DNA from: Rotaria socialis
Lineage: Eukaryota; Rotifera; Eurotatoria; Philodinida; Philodinidae
NCBI GenBank assembly: GCA_905331475.1
Contig: CAJNYU010001669.1
Location: forward strand, 7,639-71,638
Length of the DNA: 64,000 nucleotides
Direction of reading: 5' to 3'
Part shown: positions 11,146-22,071 of the stretch, piece after piece
Layout: each line of letters starts with the position of its first letter
How positions within the stretch are numbered: the stretch's first letter is position 1
Translations under genes and position numbers: made by a program
Notes under the pieces: model-generated
Databases searched by the model: none
What the model was told of the DNA's origin: nothing
What the model saw: the letters and a program-made list of their open reading frames with translations, nothing else

Positions 11146-11183
11146 TATATAAAGATACGATACGAATGAAGACAAAATCAGTT
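11146..11183 (+). promoter_or_regulatory. TATA box plus TCAGTT initiator
   Basis: TATATAAAG at 11146-11154 is followed by TCAGTT at 11178-11183. If the A at 11180 is +1, the TATA box begins 34 bp upstream, which is canonical metazoan spacing, and the 5' UTR before the ATG at 11229 is about 49 nt. This is the cleanest core promoter in the window and suggests a strongly or inducibly expressed gene. Confidence 0.55.
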
Positions 11184-11228
11184 GAGTTTCGTTGATTTAT
11201 TTCGTCTATCGCAATTACAGTTTAAATC

Positions 11229-13003
11229 ATGGCCAATTTCGATGCAGCTAAAGCAATATTTTCTCAAGTAGATGCAAACAGCGATGGAAGGTATGCAATA
11301 AAACAATACTTTTCAATAAATTGAGAGAAAAAAATCTGAAAAAATTTCTAGAATCGATGCAAATGAATTTCGTAGTTGGGCAGCTAAAACTGGTGGCGCA
11401 GGAGGAGAAGCAAGGTCTTCTTCCTATGAATCATCATCTTCATTTCAATCGGGAGGAGCAGCCGAGGGAGTATCAGCTGGCTATTCTTTCGGTAGCAGTG
11501 GTGGTGCTGATGCAGCATCTGCTGGTTTCGGTTTCGGTGGCGGTGCTGCCGCTGCTGAGTTTGGAGGAGCAGCCAATGTACATGAAAGTGCATACAGTTC
11601 ACAAGGTGGTTTTGAATCTGCTGGTGGTGTTAATAATTCATTTGCATCATCATCATCATCATCTGCTGAATTTGCTCAAGCCGATGCAGCAGCTGCTGAC
11701 TCAAGTAATGTACAACAAACTACACAATATTCTTCAGCTGGTGGTCTCTTCAACGATCCTAATCCACAAATTATTCGACGAGCTGCTACCGGAGGCGTTG
11801 TAACTTATCAACAGAAGATTCTCGTTCGTTTTCTTCAGCCACCACCAGTGCCACCCCCAGGCGTAAATAATAATTTTTGATTCTTTCTTTCTCTTGATTG
11901 AAAGTCGTTGTTTTTGTTTTCATCTAGCCCCTCATCATCAAAGAAGTTCGTCCACCTCAACCACCTCCACCAGCACCACTTGTTGTTCGCCAAAAAGCCC
12001 CTCCCCTTCCAACACCACCTCCACTTATCTTACGAGAACGTCCACCAGTACCACCAGCATCTACTGCTAGTCAAACAGGTATAGAAGAAAAATAAGTGGA
12101 GAAAAAAAAAACAACATTCTATAATCGATTCTATTTTAGTTATTCGTCGTTTGGCTGCTCTCCCAGTTCCACCACGATCAGTTATTATCGAGCGTCTTCC
12201 ACCTCTTCCACCCAAACCACGTACGCAAAAGAAACAAATTCTGTTTATTTGCTTAATTTTAAAATTTTGATTCTCATTCTAGGTGATATCATCATTGAAC
12301 GTTGGATTCCATATGGAAGCCAATCCAAACGTCGCACAATTGTTCAACGTGCTGCAGCCACTAAAGAATATGCAAAACCACGTAATATTATCATTACATA
12401 CGAGGCTGTTCAAGCACGTATTGTCAGACAATTTCAACGACTCGGCGTTGTACAAGAAAATCCACAAGCCTATGTTTCACGTTATGGTGCATCACTTTTA
12501 GATGCGAACGTACTTCTTCAACAAGCGCGTTCTGCCGGTGTCATTGAAGATATTGTAAGTCATTACGTATTTACAAGGAAATAATCGAATCATTTTTTTT
12601 GTTATTTTAGTCACCTCCAGCTGTCGCTGCTGCTGCTGCTGCTGCCGCTGCTGCTACTACTGCTACTGCTTCGCAATCCAGTGCATCATCTTTTGGTGGT
12701 GATGCTGGATTTAATTATTCAGGTGCATCCTTCAATCAAAGTGCTGCAACTTCTAGTGAAAGTGCTGGTCTCGACGGACTTGAAGTTATTGGCGGTGCTG
12801 AAGCTGGTACCTACGGTTTAAAGATAGCCAGCAGTGAGGCTGCTGGTGGTAATTACGGATCTCAGTCATATTCATCATCATCAAGTTTCGGTGGTAGCTC
12901 TGGACTCGACTTAGCTACTGCTAGCTTCGCTGCTGCAGACACAAACCGTGACGGTGGAATAGATCGTACTGAATTTCAACGTTTCATTCAAGGTGGTCTT
13001 TAG
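11229..13003 (+). CDS. structural protein with one EF-hand at each end
   Basis: Six exons give 489 residues: 11229-11290, 11352-11862, 11928-12078, 12140-12220, 12283-12554, 12611-13003, all GT-AG. Residues 15-26 (DANSDGRIDANE) form a canonical EF-hand loop, split by intron 1. Residues 469-480 (DTNRDGGIDRTE) form a second one just before the C terminus. Between them lie a Gly/Ala/Ser-rich region (about 35-160), Pro-rich stretches (about 180-260), and a core with 'VIIERLPPLPPKPRDIIIER', then PRNIIITYEA and a QFQRLGVVQENPQAYVSRYG-type segment. Last comes a poly-Ala and Ser/Gly-rich tail. The V/I-E-R-P core recalls membrane-skeleton proteins such as articulins and alveolins, but I would not assign it. 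The promoter at 11146-11183 supports the start. It may be a Ca2+-responsive structural or cytoskeletal protein. Confidence 0.88.
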
Positions 13004-13205
13004 ATAAATTTATGAACCTTTTATTCTGTCATTAATATTTTTAGATTAGAACAATTTTGAACAGAAATACTTTTTTCTTCCTTTTTTTTTCGATATAGAA
13101 GAATAAATTACGATTATAAAAAAAGAAAACGAGAAAATGGAAAAAATATATATATCCAGGTTGCAAAAACTGCATATTGTCATAGATAGAAAAAAAGGAA
13201 AAGAG

Positions 13206-13227
13206 CACACACACACACACACACACA
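13206..13227. repeat. (CA)n microsatellite
   Basis: Eleven CA repeats in the short gap between the convergent EF-hand gene and FGD-type gene, immediately downstream of the FGD stop codon (minus strand), so probably in its 3' UTR. Confidence 0.9.
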
Positions 13228-13241
13228 TCAACACACATAAA

Positions 13242-16200
13242 TTAACCAACATTGCTCACACCACTATCAGTTGAATCACGCTTTCGAATATACCAATCGG
13301 GAAGTGTTGTTGAACGTGCTAGTTGCATGGCTTCGTGCCATAGATTTGCATAAAATGTTAATTTACTATCGGTAGTTTTTAATTGTTCGTCAATAAAATC
13401 ACTTTTCGGATAGGTTATTTGATGATTTGAATCAATAGCAAACGAATGATTTTTTGTGGTTTCTTTTAATTCAAATTTTCGTGTCTCAGCTTCAAATTGT
13501 AGATCGAGTAAATCCGACAGAATTATACAATAGTCTTCGGCTTCATCAAGTTTAGCACCAAATACATGCAATTGAAAGTCTTCTTGTAAAGCTATCCAAA
13601 CAAGTGTACCCGAACTGACCGAACGAAAATCACCAAAAAGTATTGTTTGATCAACATGACGAGTTGTTTTAGGCCATATACTTGAGTTTTTCGCCAGGGG
13701 ATGGCCAGTAAAACTTGTGTAACACGTATCACAAACACGTACGTCAGCTTCAGTTTTACAATACTCAAGAGTTAGTTTTTTCGTTGAACAAGAGCCGCAC
13801 ACACATCGGCCACAACAACGGCAATGATGTCGTCGAGATAGAATGATGGTTGTTCGAAAACGATTGTTACAATTTTGACAACGCGATACATCAACATCAT
13901 TCACCCATATAGGCGCTCGTGTACCAGGTTGTGGTTCTTCAAGCTGTTGTCGAATCGAGTGACGCACTGCAATAAAAACAAAATAAGCATATAAATTGAA
14001 TTTAGTTTCAGTGACAAAGCAAGGCTTTTTGTAGAAAAACAACGGCTGGCGCTGTTTTAATTTAAAATAAAATTGTATCTTTTTACGATGATGTTACAGG
14101 AATAAATTTTGATTAACATGAGTGCTGTCGTCTTACGACATCGTTATAAATTACTCTTCATTTTGCCTGATTTATGTTTGGAAGGTCTAACAAGCGGAAT
14201 CACAAAACTAAGTGCATGCGTGTTATTACGTGTAGATATGCTAAAGAAAACTTTGAATAGATTTCATGCATATCTACACAGTTGGGTAAAGTTCAATGAG
14301 CAGTTGATAACTAGTTACTTTTTATTTAAAACGAATCACATCACAAGAGAAGAAATATGAATAAAAATCGTTTTAGAAAAGTTTTCAGTTCAATTTGCTT
14401 TGGACTTTGAAATGTAAACGATCCGATTTAGTGTTTTTCGATTAACGAAGAGCCCTGCTAAGGTGTAACCTGCTATAATTTTCACCAGAAACTCTCCTCA
14501 TTTATAGGTCTTAACTTGACTCGATTCTATTAAGAAAACTTAGGATTTTTAATCAAAATATCTTCGAGATACAGAACACTCTCTATGGAAAATAATGTAT
14601 ATCTTAAACCTCTCGTATTTCGTTTTTGTCGAATGTATAAATGAGTAAAAGTTCAATAGTTTAGCCAAATCGTTTCAGGAGTTATATATACTAGGGCACT
14701 ATACAGTGTCTATAGATAAGAACCCTTCTTTTTATCGGGATCTCTTGGAAAAAAAATAAAACATTTGTCATGATGATAAATTAGAAAGAAAAGCCGATGT
14801 GAGCTCGACGACAAATAAGATAAGATCTTTGTTCTTATCATGTCTAGCGCAGAAATGACAGAGGTTAACAAAGTGCGCATAAATACTGACAATAAGGCCA
14901 TGCATTAGCGATGCATTTTTAACTTGCAAATTTTCAATTAAAATTTACAGTTTATCAATGAATAACCACAACAATTTCTTACTTTCTGTAGCTTGATTTC
15001 TATTATTATAATCATCAGTTACTTGTCGAATTTTTTTCACCCAAAGTTCACGTTCAGATTCTTTTTCCACTAAGAATTCATAGGATTTTTCTACAGCATT
15101 AACACGAAATTGGTAATAAGTAGTTGGATTCGCTTGTGGATCACTACTTGGCACCGTGAATGGTCGTCCAGTTTGTACAACGTCTATCGTTATACCTCTC
15201 ATTGATAATTCACGTTTTATTTCTAGTTTTCGTCCGGATTCTTCACTACATACAAGTATACAATCAGAAAATAAAATCATATAACGTTGAGCAATGTCAG
15301 CATGTCGACGTGGTGATACTTTCTTAACTTGACCATGCCACATAAGTTTACGTTGTTCCTTAAAGCATTCAAATTTATTATCAAGCCGTTCTTTTAATTC
15401 ATTTAACTGTGTAGGCGATATAAGTAATTCTTCTTCGCAACGTCCAGCTATACGGTCAAGTTCATCGTGTATAGAACGTGTGTGTTTGTGTTCAGCAGAA
15501 TTTTCATCGAGATATTTCAAATAAGTTTTCATACAAAGAATATAACTAAAAGAAAACAAGAAATAATATTTTTTTTTGTTCAATAGAAACGAGATCGTTT
15601 AACTTTAAACTTCTAGAAATTGGTTTAAAGTAAATTTTCGAATTTTTTTATAATTTCTCTCTGAAAAATTTTTAAAATTGAATTTTCCTCTCAGATAGCG
15701 GAGTTTCATTGCATCCCAGATGAATTAACACTATCGAATATATTACCGAAGTAAACGTTGATTTGGACAATTCAGCTGTGTAATTGGATATAAATTGCCA
15801 AGATATGTTTGACATTTAATCATTGCTTCATTAATCAATGGATTATTTCTACATAATTCATCTAATTTTCCTTGAATATCAGCATAACTCACGTAATAAT
15901 TTTTATATAATACTTCAATGACTTTGAAATTCTTTTCTAATACTGACCACATATTACCGGTACGCTGACCGATTATATATTCTTCTATTTCAGGAGCAAT
16001 CATACCATAATGAAGTTGATATATTTGTTGTATAGTACCAAGCAATGGTTTATAAGTATTATTAAACGTTAAAATAAGATTATCGTCTTTATCACATGTA
16101 TTTTTTATTTCGGCTGAGAGTTTAACGGAAAGTACATAGAGAATGTTCACATAAGTTTTTTCAGTGGCATTAACTTCTTCAAGACATCGACGTAATTTAG

Positions 16201-17891
16201 TTTGCTAGATGAACAAGGTAAATCAGTCAATTGAAATATACAAAATAAAAACAAACTCGCTCAGCTTCATAATCTTCTTCTTCGTCACTAAACGATGCAT
16301 CGGATGAATTATGCCTACTAATGATTGGATTGGACGAAAGACTATCATCACCGGTTACACTATCAGCTGTATCGAGTGATTGTACGGAATGCCAATCGGA
16401 CGATTGAGATTTAAGGAAATGTTCTGGGCGGGGTGGCCAACGAGATGGAGGTTCATTATTATTTGATGCAAAACTGGATGAAGATGACTTACTTATCGGT
16501 GGAGAATCACGGCTTTTTACTGATGGTTGATAATAATGATGACGTTTTTCTCCATCGAATTTTTCACGAATCTAAATAGAAGCAATCGATTCATACAAAT
16601 AATTTTTTGCCTTAGAGCATCTTTAAAATTATATTCGTATCCATGCTATACTCCGACTAAGCTGTGAAGGTGAAAGATGTCATTTTCAAGGTAACTAAAA
16701 TCATTTTGTGAGTCACTTGGTAACGGATTGCCCATATTATTTTCTATATAATCAAATAAATAACACGATTTCATTATTAAAGCTTTATCAAATCGAATAG
16801 GTCATTTAAAAGTGTTCTTTACTCGTTTCTACTAGAATCGATCGAAGCCTGCATCTTCTATCACGAATTCGTGTAGGAGAAATTTTAACAATTTAACATG
16901 AAAATCAGATCTAGTGATTATATATTAAAACAATAAATGCCAATAATCTGTGTCATTTTGGCTATTGAAGAATTAATAGCAATCGAAAATAGGCCGCCTT
17001 CACATACTATTAATCATCTATCATCCCTCGCAATGGATCATTTTTCAATAAATTACAATGCAAATTTACTATTAAAGGTTTATTAGTCATTTTGCGTCTT
17101 TATGAGACCAAACTGCCATCTCGGTAGAATTATCTGAATATTTACTTTTCGAACTGACGTTGACTGTTGATTGTCATTTTCTGGCAATGAAGGAGAATCA
17201 TCTGATTTAGGTAATGGTGATGGTGATGGTGATGGTAAATTCTCATTTTCTTCAATCGATGAGTTCATTATAGAATTCATCATTCGGTTCATTGAAACCC
17301 GAAGAATATTTTTTATTGCTGAACCATTTGTCCCGTCAGATGATGCACTAGGTGACCCTGATTTCGATCTCGAAAATACGGATGGCTTGACAAGAGTTGT
17401 TTCAGTGGTGTTCGAATCATTCGATTGGTTGAAATGTGTTGTTAAAACTAATAAGAAAAAATATATAAAAAATTCATGCCAAAAAAATTTTTATTTTACT
17501 TTTAACTGCTTTCGCAGGACAAGGAGCCGATATATGTGAAGTATTGGTCTGAGTAATTGATGATGCTGGTACAGAAGTTCGTTTTTTGTATACATGATGT
17601 GTAGGTACGTCAGCGTGTTTTTGATTTTCGAATTTCTTTCGAATTTCAGCAAACTCAAGTTTTTTGGTTGATGACGCAGGTGCTGTTTCATCGTTTGACG
17701 ATCTAAATAATTCGTATAAATAGAGAAAAAATTTGAATAAAAAAATGTAATAAATCATACGCGAGTTTTTCGTCTCGATCTGGTGTCAGCGATTGTGACC
17801 GAGGTTTTTTGCAAGACGATGGTGGTGGAGGTGGTAGATGCCCAGATTTGATAAATTTATGATGGGGCTCTCTTTTCTCCGGTGTCGACAT
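13242..17891 (-). CDS. FGD-type RhoGEF with PH-FYVE-PH
   Basis: Seven coding exons give 898 residues: 17891-17761, 17702-17500, 17447-17146, 16571-16257, 16204-15747, 15545-14983, 13966-13242. The N-terminal 310 residues are low-complexity with a Pro-rich stretch (GHLPPPPPSSCKK). The DH (RhoGEF) domain begins near 322 (CLEEVNATEKTYVNILYVL). PH1 lies near 545-655 and includes 'RYMILFSDCILVCSEESGRK'. The FYVE finger starts at WVND near 678, has the PI3P-binding signature RRHHCRCCGRC near 702 and paired Cys around it. A second PH ends the protein. This order is that of FGD1-6, GEFs for Cdc42/Rac acting on actin at plasma membrane and endosomes. Paralog cannot be named. An alternative first exon is at 16652-16735. 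The last intron is about 1 kb; the others are 50-570 bp. Confidence 0.93.
16652..16735 (-). other. alternative first coding exon of the FGD-type gene
   Basis: Inside FGD intron 3 (17145-16572), an ATG at 16735 opens 28 codons (MGNPLPSDSQNDFSYLENDI, then FHLHSLVG). They end in phase 0 at a GTATAG donor, the same phase as the normal upstream exon, so both can splice to the exon at 16571. A 3'-splice-like TATATAG lies 10 bp before the ATG. The product would be about 714 residues lacking the 212-residue Pro/Ser-rich N terminus but keeping DH-PH-FYVE-PH. A weak donor and lack of transcript data keep confidence moderate. Confidence 0.45.
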
Positions 17892-18390
17892 CAAAAAAGA
17901 AGAAAACAAAAGAAAAGAAAACGACAGGTAATAATTATGACAAAAATAATGCATGAATGTTCTGTTGTTTTTTTTTCCGATGAATCATCGATGTTAGCAT
18001 GACACCAATGAATCATTTCTTATCCCTAATAGTTCAAAAGTAAATAAGATTTCTATCCCGTCTAATTAAGGAACTGAAGTATGGAAATGAAATAAAAATC
18101 ATAATGTTACTATGTAACTGTAAATTCTTCAAAAACGAAAAACAAATCGAGATAGTCATTTTTTTGTGTTCCCTTTACTCTCCACCTCTCGAGTCTTTCT
18201 TTCTCTCTCAAATGCATGTTACTTTTTCAAAAGAGCTGATGTCATTTCTATTAGGTAAACCTGGACGAAAGAAAAAAAGAAGAGACGACGAGCTCTATTC
18301 ACTCTGTTTTTTTTTTTATAATACACCAACAAAAACAGAAAACACGAAATTTACATAATTCTTTTTTGTTTTCTTTGTAAACAAAGATTA
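17892..18390. other. gap between NELFB stop and FGD start
   Basis: About 500 bp between two minus-strand genes. Immediately upstream of the FGD ATG is a pyrimidine-rich tract (minus strand) without AG. No exon is supported; it must hold the NELFB 3' end and the FGD promoter or 5' UTR. Confidence 0.45.
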
Positions 18391-20761
18391 TTAATGAAAA
18401 ATCGAAAAAGAATTTTGTTTATCTATCGATACTTGTTGCTGGCTTTGCTCGCGCGCTTGAATTTGGCGTAAATATTCTTCATAATCACGAATTAATTGAT
18501 GATATTTATCATGTATAAATGTTGAATGGTCTCGTGTTGGCTTAAGTGACTGGTGCAAATATTTACCAACAAAACTTGTGCCATTTGCTTTGTGTAAAAC
18601 ATGTTTTAGCAATATCAAACCATAATAAAGAACGAACTCATGACCTTGAGCTTGCACCACAAAAAATTTATCCAATAATATTCCAATATAATGAATTTGT
18701 TCAACAGATTGTCGAACGAAATAAACGAATTGATGTAAGAATAATTTATCAGTCGAACCACATTCAACAAGATCATTTAGATACGGTACTAATTGTGTTG
18801 CTAGCCAAAATTGTTTCTGATGATAGGTTTCCATAATGAAACGAAGAAACAACTGACTAGCTAAACGATTATTGACCATGTATTGAACGAATTCTGTTGG
18901 AGGTAATAAAAGTTTTAAAATTGACGATGACGATGTGTCCGTATTTAAACGATTTTCGACAATTAAACGAATAAGAAATGGCAAATAATGTGTTAATAAT
19001 CTCGAGTCGATTGGATCATGAAATGACATTGCGCCATCAAGAACATCCCATGCATGTAGGCCCATATTAAGTAGTTTGAGAAGAAATTGCAATTCTTTAT
19101 TCGATCGTGGTAACGGAATTTCATCATCGACCTACAAAGAATTTTACTCAACTTAATCTCGGATGTTCATCATGTATAAAGCTTTTGTTTCTAATTTTTG
19201 AAAATCGCCCGGATCGTCTATAGACTCAGACGGAGGAAATTTTTCGTTCTCTGATTTTGATAAAAATCTAACCTGTTTATGTAGAAGTAAAACACAAGAT
19301 TTGGCTAATATTGAAACAATATTTGGATCCGTCAGTACGAATGGTATATGCTTATTGATAATATCTGTATCTTTTGAATGTGCATCTAAAAATTGTTCGA
19401 TTTCTCGTTGTTTTTTTAAATCTAATTTTCTTTCTTTTAATGCTGCATCGAGTGTCCAAACGAAGATATGTATAGAATCGGCTTTCGACACAGTATTGTT
19501 TTCTAAATCGTGAAATGCCATCAATAATAGCAAACGCAACGATGAATAATGAACGATTTTCGTTCGTTGAAATAATTTTTGTAGACTCATTCGAACAACA
19601 TCGTACAGTTTAACATTGGTTCCAATCATATGTACAAGCGATTGAATGGTCGGCGATGTTTGTCGGCGTTGTTTAGGTAATTGTAGAAAATAATTATGAT
19701 CACATTGTAATAATTGTTCTTCAACGTTGGCTAAATATTGCGATATAATTGGTTGGAGTTCTTTTTGAAATAGCGTATGATTATCTGCCCATATTAGACG
19801 TTTTAGTTCGATCGGCGCTCGAGAATAGATTTGTTCATGTTCGACTATATATTTGACATATCTAAATAAACGAGAATATCCATAGAATCCAATTGACATA
19901 ACATAATTTCGATTTCGCTCAATACACCATAAATTATTACAGTTATCTAGTCTCGAATAACAATAATAATTTGTAGAGAAAACTTCTGTTAGCGCAGGTG
20001 TTTTCGGCGAACTCTATTTTTAACACTGTATCTTCATATGAACACTCAGTAGAACAATAGAATTTCGAATAAAGCTTTATCTAATGGTCTGAAAAATATT
20101 TCTTCTATACCGCTGCGGGATCAACTAGAATTTATTACATGAAATTCCTCTGAAATGATATTCAAGATTTTTTTTGGATATTTTTCAAAATATTGTTTTC
20201 GAGTAAGAGCCAGCTGTTTACCCTCATAACGAAAAATATATGTCCATCTGTTACAAAAAAAATGCGCTCACTCCCATTACGCATCGATATAACGTCGACA
20301 GAAATCCATATTTTCTTAAGCAGTTGAAAATTCGCCCCCCACCCCCCCTAACTAAAAACATTCTGGACCATGTTCTCAACCGGATTATTATTAATTCGGA
20401 TCAAACAAATAGCATACTTATCAGGTATTTTTGGAATATGTTTAACAATTTCCATAACCACTGGTGTGACATGTGTTAAATTGATAACCGTAAAGCTTTT
20501 TTCTAATAAAGTTTCTAATTGTTCCTTATCATCGTGTTGTGCTAATTCTTGTATTCTTTTAATTAATCTATCTTTCATATCGTCGAGAACGGCGAGATGA
20601 AAATCTAATCGTTTCACTCCCAATAAATCCAGTAATGGTAATGCAGGCCGGATTTGTGTAAGAGCAATTCCATTTTCATCTTGAATTTCTTTTATAGCAC
20701 GAAATGGATCTTCACAATTGGTCAATGTAGTTTTAAGTTCTTCTTTAAAATTAATATTCAT
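18391..20761 (-). CDS. NELFB: negative elongation factor B (COBRA1)
   Basis: Three exons give 557 residues (human about 580): 20761-20418, 19861-19273, 19131-18391. NELF-B is a helical-repeat subunit of the NELF complex, which with DSIF pauses RNA polymerase II near promoters. Recognisable blocks in order are 'LKTTLTNCEDPFRAIKEIQD' at the N terminus, LPLLDLLGVKRLDFHLAVLD, PVVMEIVKHIPKIP, 'IELKRLIWADNHTLFQKELQ', NVKLYDVVRMSLQKLFQRT and IVHYSSLRLLLLMAFHDLEN; 'LNMGLHAWDVLDGAMSF' opens the C-terminal third. In intron 2 the frame reads on 39 codons, but the donor at 19272 (CAG|GTTAGA) and acceptor at 19132 restore the family alignment (HKQ|VDDEIPLPRSNKEL). The ATG at 20761 follows a TTTTCTAG splice site without a spacer. 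It lies 105 bp behind MAX on the same strand. Confidence 0.95.
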
Positions 20762-20866
20762 CTAGAAAATAATTTTCAAAAAGGAAACGAAATTTACACA
20801 TGACATAATAAAAACGAAACATTTAAAAGAGAAAAACTAGTAACAGTCAAAACAAACAGCAACGAT
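20762..20866 (-). promoter_or_regulatory. MAX-NELFB intercistronic region, candidate trans-splice site
   Basis: Only 105 bp separate the MAX stop from the NELFB ATG. On the transcribed strand it is U-rich, has no AATAAA/ATTAAA and ends in ATTATTTTCTAG directly against the ATG. No credible cis donor lies within it (a GTAAAT about 38 nt before the AG would make too short an intron). That is the layout of a spliced-leader acceptor between operon genes. Bdelloid rotifers are known to use SL trans-splicing. Confidence 0.5.
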
Positions 20867-21414
20867 TTAGTTTAGCAAATTTCGAGTTGTTTGGATTTCC
20901 GGTTCATTTTTGACAGTTTTTTTCTCATGGCTTTGCGCATATAAACTTGTTTCTTTCACTCGATCGAGAAGACGGGCTGAATAAAAACAAAAGAAATTTA
21001 ATAAAAACAAAAGAACATAAAGCAACCAATGAATTATTACTTTGAAGTTCCAATATTGCATTCTGTCGTTTAAGATCATCGATTAATTTTTGATGCTGTT
21101 GAGTTTTGGATTTCAACGATTGAATATAATCAGTTGCGGATTTCAGAATATGAGCGCGAGATGCCTGAGACTTAAAAATAGAATTAATTTTTTTCTAATT
21201 ATTTAATTTCTACCTTTTCTCCTTTTAACACTGGAATCACATCGCGAAGATCATTGAAACTTCCTTTAATATGATCACGACGTTTTCTCTCAAGAGCATT
21301 ATGATGTGCACGTTTTTCTGCTTGATTGTGACTGTTATTCTGCATGTTCGAAGGCATATCCATATCGTCGCTTTCCATATGATTATCATTATACTGATCA
21401 AGATCTGAAGACAT
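20867..21414 (-). CDS. MAX: MAX bHLH leucine-zipper transcription factor
   Basis: Three exons give 144 residues (human 160): 21414-21214, 21164-21041, 20976-20867. MAX is the obligate dimer partner of MYC, MXD and MGA and binds E-boxes (CACGTG). The basic region and helix 1 read '[20 protein letters not shown]' at residues 34-53, with the E-box-reading His, Glu and Arg residues present. The loop and helix 2 ([20 protein letters not shown]) are split by intron 1 at the position expected for MAX. The zipper follows ([17 protein letters not shown]), then a short tail ending [10 protein letters not shown]. The N terminus is acidic with several Met/Asp, as in MAX from other animals. A TTTTCTAG 3' splice site lies 6 nt before the ATG. 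Confidence 0.95.
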
Positions 21415-22071
21415 TTTTATCTAGAAAATAAAAGATCACGATATTGACTAGGCAGGTGTTCGTCTGATAGAAATCTGATTTTGCTATTTAACCTTATCAT
21501 CAATTGGAAAATCGTCTCCGAAAAAACAATGTGACTTAGCACGATATTTGGTTATTTTTTTTAGTGGTTCTGTATGTCTGAAAATGATTAAAAATGCACC
21601 TAATCTCATAGAAAATATCCCACGTTAATATTAAATCTATCATTAACATAACTACGATAAGAATATTTTCTAATAAGATAATGTTTTTTAAAAAAGTATT
21701 CTTTTCAAGCAGAGAAGAGAACAAAACATTATAACCTCGATGAATCACTTCTATCCATGTTGTTTCTGTCAAATAAAAAAAAGAACCAACTGATGACATC
21801 TGTCGGATGTTCGCTATGAAAAGTTTTATTGCGAAAATATAAAAAATACTATTTTATTTACGTTTTAAATAAAGAAATATATATTTTGATTGGTTTTAGA
21901 TCAGATTAAATGTAACTGAAACATACACAGGCTATCTACCTGTCTGCCTATTGTGTTTTTTTCCTTCGTACTTACACAATCGTGTTTGACTGTGTGCCTG
22001 TGGGTATATTTTTTTTATATAAATTTTATATTGAGACAAAATACAATGTGTTCAATACATTTTACGAGGCC
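21415..22071. other. divergent promoter region MAX / SMG9
   Basis: About 650 bp between the MAX and SMG9 start codons, transcribed outward in both directions. Very AT-rich. No convincing TATA/initiator pair and no exon could be supported beyond the splice site just upstream of MAX. Confidence 0.45.

Noticed and set aside
13046..13238. Minus-strand hydrophobic/Cys-Val frames just past the FGD stop
   Set aside because: They translate a (CA)n microsatellite and AT-rich 3' UTR; no homology or splice support.
17083..17145. C-terminal tail of an FGD N-terminal ORF ending at 17083
   Set aside because: A GTAAAT donor at 17145 in phase with the DH-domain exon explains the frame end as intron.
19153..19272. 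Open continuation of NELFB exon 2 to a stop at 19153
   Set aside because: The extra 39 residues have no counterpart in the family; splicing at 19272/19132 restores the expected NELF-B sequence, so this is intron read-through.
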